Part shown: positions 14,669 to 21,905 of the stretch, one piece after another | Layout: each line of letters starts with the position of its first letter | Position numbering within the stretch: the first letter of the stretch is position 1 | DNA from: Dehalococcoidia bacterium | GTDB lineage: Bacteria; Chloroflexota; Dehalococcoidia; GIF9; UBA5629 | Reading direction: 5' to 3' | NCBI GenBank assembly: GCA_014384515.1 | Contig: JACNFS010000129.1 | Coordinates: 1-22,459 of the forward strand | Length of the DNA: 22,459 nucleotides | Notes under the pieces: generated by a model | The model's input: the letters and a program-made list of their open reading frames with translations, nothing else | What the model was told of the DNA's origin: nothing | Database searches by the model: none | Made by a program: the position numbers and the translations under genes

Positions 14669-15427
14669 GTGTTTGTTGTTTTATCATATCAACAACGAGC
14701 CGGAAGGCTGTATTTGCTCAGCGCAAATGAGATAGCTTACAGTGTAAGAATAAACGGCCTCCTAGAGGGTTTGGACAAGCTCTCCTCAAGCCAGTAAAGT
14801 AGTAGTGAGCACTACATATTTGGCGGCATCGTAAGGAAGTGGAAGACTCGAAGGCCAGAGAACTCCCCGCACTGGCATTCCGCTGGGATCCTTAGGAGAC
14901 ACTCATACATGCCAGATTTCTGTGGCCTCCATCTGGGTTGTTCCGGAGATCTGTGAGGACCTATCTGGCAACCTTGGGTGCACCCGAAAGGGAGTTCGCA
15001 ACTTGCGTGGTTATGAAGGTGACGCGTTCTCATTTCCACAGACCACCCCACTACTACGTTTTCGGGCTTCTAACCTCTCTCCTTGTTGCAATTAAGCTTC
15101 TATAGAAAGACAGCACTGCCGGTATTCTTCAATTCAGGATGGAATTATTCTCGAATCCCCTGCCAATTTCCTCTGTAATCCCGGTAACCCGACCTACGAA
15201 ACCGACTAGCTAACCCTAACCAATCCAAAGATCGCTGGTCCAGTATTCAGTATTGGAAGCTGTCATACTACAAAATATTGTGTAGTATCCCTGCGGCGAT
15301 TCGAACGTCTGACACGCGGTTTAGGGATTGTCTAGAGCTCAGGAATTCGGATTTAGGATTTCACCTGTAGGGTTTGGATGTTCGAATCCCGGACTTGGCA
15401 TATACGCACTTAGGTGTGTCATGTTAT
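14669..15427. other. Gene-free 760-bp region with tRNA T-loop-like fragments
   Basis: I see no convincing gene. A minus-strand ORF at 14812-15051 lacks a ribosome site and protein-like composition. The region holds GTTGTT/AACAAC around a 10-base loop at 14675-14696 with no T-tract. It also holds two copies of the tRNA T-loop consensus GTTCGAATC, one on the plus strand at 15380-15388 and one on the minus strand at 15298-15306. Neither sits in a foldable cloverleaf, so these are at best remnants, for example of integration at tRNA genes. Confidence 0.4.
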
Positions 15428-16588
15428 TCACTTAGCCTCCAGCTCTTCTATGCGCTGCTTGGCGGCCTGAATCAGGTCGGGGTTGCTTGAGATCTCAAAG
15501 ACCTTATTGTAGTCGGCAACAGCCAAATCGGTCTGCCCCGTGAGATAGTAGGCATTCCCCCGATTGTAATAGGCTAAAGCATAATCGGGGTTGAGCTCAA
15601 TCGCTTTACTCAGGTCAGCAATAGCGAGGTCATATTGCCCGTTGTTGCTGTAGGCAGAGCCGCGGTTATTGTAGGCCATAGCATAGTCAGGGGCGAGCTC
15701 AATCGCCTTAGTCAGGTCAGCGATACCCAGATCCCATCGCCCCCGTGTATTGTAAATCCACCCCCGATTGTAATAGGCTACAGCTAGTGCGGGGTCAAGC
15801 TCAATAGCCTTGCTCAGGTCAGCAATAGCCAGGTCCCATTGCCCGCTATTAGCATAAGCAAAGCCCCGGTTGTAATAGGCTACAGCTAGTGCGGGGTCAA
15901 GCTCGATAGCCTTATTCAGGTCGGCCATGGCCAAGTCCCATTGCCCGTCCGAGAAGTAGTCGTAGCCCCTGTTTCTATAGGCCTCAGCTAGGTTCTTGCG
16001 GGCCTCTGCAAGGTTCGGATCGAGCTCGATAGCTTTACTCAAGTCGGTGATGGCCGGGTCCCATTGACCTTGTGCATCATAAATCGAGCCTCGATTGTAA
16101 TAGGCCACGGCTAGTGCTGGGTCGAACTCGATAGCCTTGCTCAGGTCAGCGATAGCCAGGTCCCATTGTTCTTTCTCGCCATAGGCGTAGCCTCGGTTGT
16201 TGTAGGCCATGGCATAATCAGGCTCGAGCTTGATAGCCTTATCCAGGTCGGCAATGACCAGGTCCCATTGACCTTTCACGCCATAAGCGACGCCGCGATG
16301 GTAATAGGTCTGAGCCAGATTGGGGTCAAGCTCGATTGCCCTATCCAGGTCAGCAATAGCCAGCTCCCATTCTCCTTTGTTGCAGTAGGCATAGCCCCGA
16401 TTGTTATGGGCTATAGCCAGGTTAGGGTCGAGTTCGACGGCCTGGCTATACTCAATAATCGCCTCATCCCATTGTCCCTGGTCACGATAGGTGTCGCCTT
16501 GCTCAAGATGCTCCAGCGCTGGATTAGCACACGCCAACGTCAGCAGTACGGCGCAGATAAGCAGAATAGTCCCAGGTTTATGTCTCAT
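15428..16588 (-). CDS. TPR-repeat lipoprotein (386 aa)
   Basis: The N-terminus is a lipoprotein signal: a basic start, a hydrophobic stretch and a lipobox LTLAC with Cys20, so the mature protein should be lipid-anchored on the outside of the membrane. The rest, about 23-372, is ten TPR units of the usual 34-residue form (for example AVAYYNRG followed by QWDLAIADLSKAIELDP). Unit six is extended by 7 residues (AEARKNLAEAYRNRGYDYF). TPR arrays bind partner proteins, and none is evident nearby. Neighbouring 102-bp units at about 15770-15950 are very similar in DNA, showing recent unit duplication. AGGAG precedes the ATG. Confidence 0.9.
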   Translation of the reverse strand: MRHKPGTILLICAVLLTLACANPALEHLEQGDTYRDQGQWDEAIIEYSQAVELDPNLAIAHNNRGYAYCNKGEWELAIADLDRAIELDPNLAQTYYHRGVAYGVKGQWDLVIADLDKAIKLEPDYAMAYNNRGYAYGEKEQWDLAIADLSKAIEFDPALAVAYYNRGSIYDAQGQWDPAITDLSKAIELDPNLAEARKNLAEAYRNRGYDYFSDGQWDLAMADLNKAIELDPALAVAYYNRGFAYANSGQWDLAIADLSKAIELDPALAVAYYNRGWIYNTRGRWDLGIADLTKAIELAPDYAMAYNNRGSAYSNNGQYDLAIADLSKAIELNPDYALAYYNRGNAYYLTGQTDLAVADYNKVFEISSNPDLIQAAKQRIEELEAK

Positions 16589-16691
16589 GCTTACTCTCCT
16601 GTGCGAAAGCTTGAAGTAATTTCGGGTTTAGCCAGACGTAAGGTGGCCTGTGCTTCTCTGTCCAACAGGGTTCAAATTTTTCTTGGCCACA

Positions 16692-16720
16692 AGTATAGCA
16701 TACTGGTTCATTCGTCCCAA
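16692..16720 (-). promoter_or_regulatory. Putative promoter of the TPR lipoprotein gene
   Basis: On the minus strand, TTGGGA (16715-16720), a 17-nt spacer and TATACT (16692-16697) match the sigma70 consensus at 4 and 5 positions. The site lies about 100 bases upstream of the start. Confidence 0.45.
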
Positions 16721-16745
16721 ATTTGCTGCTGGCTACACCTACTGC

Positions 16746-16775
16746 TAGTCAAAACTCGCTGTCGTCTGTTATAAT
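16746..16775 (+). promoter_or_regulatory. Putative promoter of the DUF47-PiT operon
   Basis: A perfect TATAAT (16770-16775) lies 18 bases after TAGTCA (16746-16751, 4 of 6 matches). The leader would be nearly 190 bases, long enough for regulation, but no riboswitch fold is recognised. Confidence 0.4.
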
Positions 16776-16968
16776 GCGGGTGGGTCGAGGCTGCTCGGTC
16801 AGACCAAGCGAGGGATTCGTCCACCGGGTTATCTGGTTGTGCCTGACTCGCTGAAAAGGTGAGCCGCAAAGAATTGAGTGAGACTAGGCTCGTAAGAAAT
16901 AGACTGGTTCTTCTAATGCCCCGTTTTCCTGCCGGAACAAGCCCAGCCGGACGTTCGGGAGGTGCATC

Positions 16969-17598
16969 TTGGCTAGATTCCTGATGATTCCCAGAGAGAC
17001 GAAGTTCTATGACTTATTTGAAAAAAGCGCTGGCAATTTGGTCGTAGCTGCAGGAAAGTTGGTTGACCTCTTCGACGACTATAGAGATGTTGAGGCGAAA
17101 GTAGAACTAATCAAGGATTTGGAACACGAGGGTGACACCATAACTCACGAGATAATGCAGAGCTTGCATCGCACCTTTGTGACACCTATCGATAGAGAGG
17201 ACATCGCTTTCCTGGCCAATAGCCTGGATGATGTGATGGATTTCATTGAGGCTGCTGCCAGGTCAGCCTTTCTCTACCGCGTTACGCAACCCACAGACAG
17301 AGTTCGAGAGCTAGCCTCAATTATACTTAAGGTGACCTATAAATTGAACGAGGTAATGCCTCTTTTGCGCCGCCGTGACCAGTTCAAGCAGATCCTGAAG
17401 CAATGTGTGGAGATTAACAGCCTTGAAAACGAGGCTGATGACGTGCATCATGCAGCATTGGCTGAGTTGTTTGATAACACTAGGGATGTGCGTGACATTA
17501 TCAAGTGGCGCGAAATCTACGAATACATGGAAAGTGCTACTGACCGAGGGGAGGATGTAGCCAATGTTCTGGAAGCTGTAGTATTGAAGCATGCCTGA
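16969..17598 (+). CDS. DUF47 (PhoU-like) Pit accessory protein (209 aa)
   Basis: This all-helical DUF47-family protein is related to PhoU. Typical segments are FYDLFEKSAGNLVVAAGKLVD, VELIKDLEHEGDTITHEIMQ at about 44-63, a THRTFVTPIDREDI-like motif and LANSLDDVMDFIEAAA, then SLENEADDVHHAALAELF and KWREIYEYMESATDRGEDVANVLE. Acidic ExxxD patterns are thought to bind metal ions. DUF47 genes usually sit next to PiT transporters and modulate them, as here. The start is TTG with GGGAGG six bases upstream. The final bases overlap the PiT start by 8, so the two are translationally coupled. Confidence 0.92.
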   Translation: MARFLMIPRETKFYDLFEKSAGNLVVAAGKLVDLFDDYRDVEAKVELIKDLEHEGDTITHEIMQSLHRTFVTPIDREDIAFLANSLDDVMDFIEAAARSAFLYRVTQPTDRVRELASIILKVTYKLNEVMPLLRRRDQFKQILKQCVEINSLENEADDVHHAALAELFDNTRDVRDIIKWREIYEYMESATDRGEDVANVLEAVVLKHA

Positions 17599-18607
17599 AT
17601 CCCTGGCTCTGTTAGGCCTGGTAATTGTAGTAGCCATCGGCTTCGGCATTGCGAATGGTTTTAACGATGCCGCCAATGCGATTGCTACGGTAATTGGGAC
17701 TCGTACCCTTTCCCCCCGGGCTGCCATTATTATGGCAGCCTTTTGTAATTTCGCTGGCGCAGCCACAGGCACCGCAGTAGCCATGACTATCGGGAAGGGG
17801 ATTGTTGCCTCTGATGCCTTGACCCTGACCACTATCATCGCCGGAGCTGGAGCCATTGTTGTCTGGGCGGTTGTAGCAACACGCTATGGCATGCCCATAA
17901 GTTTGACCCATGGATTGGTGGCTGGGTTGGTGGGGGCTGGGATTGCCGTCTCTGGAAGTGGAGCCATCGTTTGGGGGGTTCTGAACAGGGTGATTTCTGC
18001 GGTTGGCATTGCCCCTCTCTTGGGTTTCGCCGGTGGTTTTCTGGCAATGGTCGCCATAATGTGGCTTTTCCGGAGGAGTGCCCCTGAAAAAGTGCAGGGT
18101 ATCTTCGGAAACCTCCAGATCATTTCCGCAGCTTTCATGGCTTATAGCCACGGCAAGAACGATGGCCAGATGCCTATCGGCCTAATCACTATGGCGCTGG
18201 TGGCTTTCTATCACGATACAAGTTTGTGGAACCGCCTCTCCTTGTTGGAGCCCGATACGTGGTGGATAATTGTTATTTCAGCAGCCTCAATCAGCTTTGG
18301 TACCGCCATCGGCGGGTGGCGGGTTATCCGTACACTGGGACTCAAGATAACCACTTTGCGTCCTGTCCACGGATTCGCTGCGACGGCGTCAGCGGCTACC
18401 GTTATTGAGGTTGCCTCACATTTTGGTATTCCAGTAAGCACCACACACTGTATGAGTGTTTCAGTTATGGGGGTAGGTGCTACAAGGCGCCTTTCCGCAG
18501 TACGCTGGGGCATAGCCCGAAGTATTGTGTTGACCTGGATACTTACCTTCCCAATCTGTGGTATCCTCGGCTGGCTTATCGCATCACTTCTGCAGCTTGT
18601 CCTCTAG
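17591..18607 (+). CDS. pit: PiT-family inorganic phosphate transporter (338 aa)
   Basis: This is a sodium- or proton-coupled inorganic phosphate permease of the PiT/SLC20 family. The two inverted signature halves are visible: GFNDAANAIATVIGTRTLSP at 23-42 and AYSHGKNDGQMPIG at 184-197, each with an N-D pair for phosphate, plus HGFAATASAATVIEVA and GIPVSTTHCMS in the second half. About ten membrane segments are predicted from the hydrophobic stretches. Length fits the short bacterial form without a large cytoplasmic loop. It forms an operon with DUF47, as in many bacteria, and imports phosphate with modest affinity. No Pho box was identified. Confidence 0.96.
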   Translation: MPESLALLGLVIVVAIGFGIANGFNDAANAIATVIGTRTLSPRAAIIMAAFCNFAGAATGTAVAMTIGKGIVASDALTLTTIIAGAGAIVVWAVVATRYGMPISLTHGLVAGLVGAGIAVSGSGAIVWGVLNRVISAVGIAPLLGFAGGFLAMVAIMWLFRRSAPEKVQGIFGNLQIISAAFMAYSHGKNDGQMPIGLITMALVAFYHDTSLWNRLSLLEPDTWWIIVISAASISFGTAIGGWRVIRTLGLKITTLRPVHGFAATASAATVIEVASHFGIPVSTTHCMSVSVMGVGATRRLSAVRWGIARSIVLTWILTFPICGILGWLIASLLQLVL

Positions 18608-18695
18608 AGCAAGACCACGATTTCATAACTCCGGGCCAGGGGCGACAACATTGCCTTGCTTTGGTAGAACATTAGTGCTAGAGTGATACTTGATT

Positions 18696-18845
18696 ATGGC
18701 GAAGTTGTTGAAAGTAGCTTTGGAGGCGCAGAGATATGACCTAGCTGCCCATGTCCTCGTCTATGGGCTTATCAAGGCGAAACAGGATGGCAAAAAAGGA
18801 CGCCGCAAAGGCCGAAAAGCACGGGTTTTACAGTCAGGCTCTTGA
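18696..18845 (+). CDS. Small helical basic ORF upstream of terminase (49 aa)
   Basis: This small ORF begins MAKLLKVALEAQRYDLAAHV and ends in a Lys/Arg-rich segment (GKKGRRKGRKARV). The composition, an amphipathic helix followed by a basic tail, is protein-like rather than random. It overlaps the next gene in another frame by about 60 bases, as is common in phage modules. No strong ribosome site and no family assignment; it could be a chance ORF. Confidence 0.4.
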   Translation: MAKLLKVALEAQRYDLAAHVLVYGLIKAKQDGKKGRRKGRKARVLQSGS

Positions 18846-19113
18846 CGAAGCTGAGAGGCTGGAGCTTGAAGAAGCCAGGGGCATAGAAGGTTTGGACGAG
18901 GAAATCGCCATACTCCGTGTCAAGCTCAGGGGACTTATGGTGACAGAGCCAGAGAGGTTCGACCTTTATTTGAAGACGGCCAATACCATTGCCAAGTTGG
19001 TCAAGACCCGGTACAACATCAGCAAACAGCAAAAGAAGTCTCTCAAAGAAGCCATCGCTAAGGTATTGACCGAGATAGCCCTACCCCTCGGAGTCAAAGC
19101 AATCATAAGATGA
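18787..19113 (+). CDS. Small protein preceding terminase (108 aa), possibly small-subunit-like
   Basis: This charged, helical protein runs MAKKDAAKAEKHGFYSQALD, then a coiled-coil-like acidic helix, then KTANTIAKLVKTRYNISKQQKKSLKEAI. Placement directly upstream of a terminase large subunit is where phages keep the small subunit, and the helical, DNA-binding-like character fits. No HTH is clear and the identification is by position only. Upstream in-frame ATGs at 18751 and 18763 exist. The start at 18787 is the most protein-like, with AAGG about 9 bases before it. Confidence 0.55.
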   Translation: MAKKDAAKAEKHGFYSQALDEAERLELEEARGIEGLDEEIAILRVKLRGLMVTEPERFDLYLKTANTIAKLVKTRYNISKQQKKSLKEAIAKVLTEIALPLGVKAIIR

Positions 19114-19171
19114 AAAGTTAAGAACCAAAAAAACAAAGAATATTTTTGTATTTTACATTTTAACTTTTGAC

Positions 19172-20542
19172 ATGGAATTGAGACCTTATCAAGCAGAAGT
19201 AGCCAAAGCTATCCTGGAAAGCATACAAGGCAACCGCGGCCTGACCTTCTCCGTGGAGATCGCCCGCCAGGGCGGCAAGAATGAGCTGTCAGCGCACCTG
19301 GAAGTATTGCTGTTGACAATGTTCATGTCCGCCGGCGGCAATGCTGTTAAGTGTTCTCCGACCTTCAAACCTCAGACTATCATCTCCATGAGCAGGCTCA
19401 AGGAGAGGCTCGATGATTTCGGCTTCGCTGGAATCTGGTTCACCGAGGCAGGCTACATGCTCAGGCTTGGCAATGCCAGGCAGATATTCCTTTCTGCTGA
19501 AGAATCAGCTTCAGTGGTAGGCCACACGGCCGACATCTTGCTTGAGATAGACGAGTCTCAGGACGTAGCTAAAGACAAGTACACCAAAGAGTTCAGGCCT
19601 ATGGCCTCAGCCTCCAATGTCACCACCGTACACTACGGGACAACGTGGGACGACAGCACTTTGCTTGAAGAAATCAAGCAGACTAACCTTGAGCTGGAAA
19701 AGAAGGACGGCATTAAGCGCCACTTCAGATTCGACTGGCAGGAAGTCGGCAAGTATAGCCCACACTATAAGGCCTTTGTTGAGGCCGAGCGGGATAGACT
19801 GGGGCAGGATCATCCGCTCTTTAGAACCCAATACGCCCTGGTACCAATCCGTGGCGGGGGCGGGTTGCTGACCAGCCAACAGATAGCCCAGATGATGGGC
19901 AAACACCCCAGGCTTGGCCGCTGGCAGGGTCGTGGAATCTTCGTCGCTGGCATCGACTTCGCGGGCGAGGAAGAGCAGCTCGAGGACGAGATCCTGACCC
20001 GCCCGGGCAGGGATGCCACCGTCATCACTATTGCCGAGGTTATACTCCCAACAACCGACTACATGACCAAAGAACCTGTCATACATGTTGTGGAGCATTA
20101 CGCCTGGGTGGGCAAGAAGCACGCCGAGCTCTATCCCCAGATGGTGGACATACTCAAGAATGTCTGGCACTGCAGCCGAATTGTTACCGACGCCACTGGC
20201 ATCGGCGAGCCCATCACCAGCTTCTTGCAAAAGTCCCTCGGCAGCAAAGTTATTCCGTTCAAATTCACTCAGAGGACCAAGTCAGAAGCAGGCTTCGACC
20301 TGCTGGCTGCCATCAACTCAGGCAGGTTAAAGCTCTACAAGCAGGACGGCTCAGACGACTACAGAGAGCTGATGTTTGAGCTAGAGAAAGCCAGAAGCGT
20401 CTATCGTCCCAACCAGACGCTGAATTTCTTTGTTGACCCCAGTGACGGGCACGATGATTACTTGATAAGCCTGGCGCTGGTCGTTCAGGCCGCTGCCAAA
20501 TATGCGCCACGAAAGGCTAAAGGGCAATCACCTCATTTGTAG
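19172..20542 (+). CDS. Phage-type terminase large subunit (456 aa)
   Basis: This is a DNA-packaging motor and nuclease of the TerL type. The ATPase has a Walker A variant ARQGGKNE at 31-38, the segment SAEESASVVGHTADILLEIDESQ with Walker B ILLEIDE at 122-128, and a coupling motif HYGTTWDDST near 154-163. The RNase H-like nuclease has its acidic residues in GIDFAG (Asp262), IVTDATGIG (Asp340) and DGHDDYLISLAL (Asp428/429). All motifs are present, so it appears intact. No portal, capsid or tail gene follows; the next gene is a convergent tubulin-like gene. The ATG has no ribosome site, and an AT-rich repeat ends at it. It may be a phage remnant or a domesticated copy. Confidence 0.88.
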   Translation: MELRPYQAEVAKAILESIQGNRGLTFSVEIARQGGKNELSAHLEVLLLTMFMSAGGNAVKCSPTFKPQTIISMSRLKERLDDFGFAGIWFTEAGYMLRLGNARQIFLSAEESASVVGHTADILLEIDESQDVAKDKYTKEFRPMASASNVTTVHYGTTWDDSTLLEEIKQTNLELEKKDGIKRHFRFDWQEVGKYSPHYKAFVEAERDRLGQDHPLFRTQYALVPIRGGGGLLTSQQIAQMMGKHPRLGRWQGRGIFVAGIDFAGEEEQLEDEILTRPGRDATVITIAEVILPTTDYMTKEPVIHVVEHYAWVGKKHAELYPQMVDILKNVWHCSRIVTDATGIGEPITSFLQKSLGSKVIPFKFTQRTKSEAGFDLLAAINSGRLKLYKQDGSDDYRELMFELEKARSVYRPNQTLNFFVDPSDGHDDYLISLALVVQAAAKYAPRKAKGQSPHL

Positions 20543-20571
20543 ACAGCTATTCAGAACGGGGACAAAGAACG

Positions 20572-20600
20572 AAGGGAGGGGGCAGAGCCCCCTCCCTTTA
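20572..20600. terminator. Long GC-rich hairpin between convergent genes
   Basis: A perfect 12-bp stem, AAGGGAGGGGGC/GCCCCCTCCCTT, with an AGA loop lies 30 bases after the terminase stop and 35 bases before the end of the convergent tubulin-like gene. The U-tract is short (TTT on the plus strand). It is likely a bidirectional terminator or a transcript-stabilising hairpin. Confidence 0.7.
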
Positions 20601-20633
20601 TGTTAGACCCGACAACGTCAGTACCTAGTGTGA

Positions 20634-21815
20634 CTAGATCAAACTAGGCAAACTTTTGGCTGCATCCTCCATGTCACGCAGCCGGCCGGTGGTTTCCTTT
20701 ATCCGCTCCTTCTGGGTCTGGGCGAAAGCTGAAGCCCGGTCGTAGTAGTCCCTTACCTTCTGGACGAAGGCTAGCTGAGAGAGTATGATGGTGACATCGA
20801 TAGAGTTTCCCCCTCTGGGGAAGTCGCCGGCTCTGATTACAGCGTTTTCTGCCAGCTCTCGGAGGTAGTCACCCAGACCTTTGGCGATATCCATAGTCAT
20901 GTCCTTGGCTGGGGCTGACAGGAGGTATAGGGCTCTACCTGCATCCTCAGGGCCGCAGGTGACGGAGAGCTCACTCACCGCGGCGTCCATGGCCTGCATG
21001 GCCCTTAGACTTTCGTCGCCCTTTTCCTTGTAGCTGACTTTGCCTAATTGCCAGGGAAAGCGGAAACCACGCGGTATCTCGGCTCTGCCAACACCGATGG
21101 CCGTCCAGCCGTCGAGTGATTGCATGATGTCGCCGGCATCGAGTGTCTTGGCACCAACGTGCTGGAATTTGGTTATCTCACCAGCACACATCAAGTCGTA
21201 CCAAGGCTCAACGATCGCTGCGTTTATTCTCTGCAAGTTCGTTGCCAGGCTGGCATCTTTCCTGACATACCGTTGATTATCAGCCAGGAAGACACTATCA
21301 GCTACTGAATGGATAGACTTGAGACAGGTCGCTGTGTTATAGACGCTTCTCAGCTCGGCCATCTCTTCGTGCTCGAAGGGGAGAACGACGAGGGCGTAAA
21401 CTGGTTTGCCTATATAACGCTCCTTGAGCATCTGGGCAATTATTGCTATCGCGCCGGAGCCAGTGCCGCCAGCTCCTCCGGCGATGAGCAGGAACGCATG
21501 CGTCTGGTAGAAATTAGGTGCGGTTCTAACAGCATCGATTACCTTATCACCGTCTTCCCTGGCCAATTCGGCACCCATCTCGTTCACCTTGCCGACACCA
21601 TGTCCCCAGGTCTTGCGCCCGCCGATGAGAATGCGGTGCATATAGTCGGAGCCGATCTGAGACAAACCAGTAAGGTCAGTCTGGTCAGTGTTCACGGCGT
21701 AGGTTCCAGTAACTATATTTATGCCCCACTGTGACTGTCCCCGCTTATTGAGGCGAACAAACTCATCAGCAACTCGGCAACCGCACTGTCCCAATCCAAT
21801 AACCAATAATCTCAT
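20634..21815 (-). CDS. Tubulin/FtsZ-like GTPase (paralog C, 393 aa)
   Basis: This is the near twin of paralog B: by eye well over 80% identical, with all motifs at the same positions (GQCG at 9-12, NTD at 42-44, AGGTGSG at 115-121, LDAGDI with Asp226 and Asp229). Differences cluster in a few loops, for example FRFPWQLGKVSYKEKGDES against LHFSRQEGKDSFKEKTDEN. The MRLLVIGLGQCGCRV start resembles paralog A's (MRLLIIGVGDCGCRL) more than paralog B's. A perfect AAGGAGGT sits five bases before the ATG and a strong promoter lies upstream. It should bind GTP. Chromosomal division FtsZ is a separate lineage; this is not the classical FtsZ. Confidence 0.92.
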   Translation of the reverse strand: MRLLVIGLGQCGCRVADEFVRLNKRGQSQWGINIVTGTYAVNTDQTDLTGLSQIGSDYMHRILIGGRKTWGHGVGKVNEMGAELAREDGDKVIDAVRTAPNFYQTHAFLLIAGGAGGTGSGAIAIIAQMLKERYIGKPVYALVVLPFEHEEMAELRSVYNTATCLKSIHSVADSVFLADNQRYVRKDASLATNLQRINAAIVEPWYDLMCAGEITKFQHVGAKTLDAGDIMQSLDGWTAIGVGRAEIPRGFRFPWQLGKVSYKEKGDESLRAMQAMDAAVSELSVTCGPEDAGRALYLLSAPAKDMTMDIAKGLGDYLRELAENAVIRAGDFPRGGNSIDVTIILSQLAFVQKVRDYYDRASAFAQTQKERIKETTGRLRDMEDAAKSLPSLI

Positions 21816-21859
21816 AGATACCTCCTTGGGTTCCGTTCAAAAACTAGCCAATTTGTTCC

Positions 21860-21888
21860 ATATTAAGCTATGCTCCCATGTTTGTCAA
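21860..21888 (-). promoter_or_regulatory. Promoter of tubulin-like paralog C
   Basis: On the minus strand, TTGACA (21883-21888, perfect -35), a 17-nt spacer and TAATAT (21860-21865, 4 of 6 of the -10) end 44 bases before the ATG. Together with the perfect ribosome site this predicts good expression from its own promoter. Confidence 0.7.
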
Positions 21889-21905
21889 GCTTGTTTTTCC
21901 TTTAT

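Larger units (their letters stand above)
16589..16968. other. Divergent promoter region
   Basis: This 380-bp intergenic stretch sits between the TPR lipoprotein (left, minus) and the DUF47/PiT operon (right, plus). It carries the two promoter candidates listed separately and no recognisable gene. Confidence 0.5.

Noticed and set aside
14675..14696. Terminator after the CxxC protein gene
   Set aside because: The 6-bp AT-rich stem with a 10-base loop and no T-tract is too weak.
14812..15051. Minus-strand 79-codon ORF
   Set aside because: No ribosome site, no recognisable pattern, odd Cys/His/Trp-rich composition, and it lies in a decayed-looking region.
15283..15365. Intact tRNA gene on the minus strand
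   Set aside because: The T-loop word is present, but the T stem mispairs and no acceptor, D or anticodon arm could be folded.
15428..16588. CRISPR-like regular repetition at about 102-bp spacing
   Set aside because: The period is exactly 34 codons in frame and encodes TPR units; there are no spacers.
16166..16774. Plus-strand 202-codon ORF opposite the TPR gene
   Set aside because: It is antisense to the TPR repeats, and its repetitive sequence simply mirrors them.
17317..18151. Several long minus-strand ORFs opposite the DUF47 and PiT genes
   Set aside because: PiT and DUF47 are unmistakable; the antisense frames show biased, low-complexity composition.
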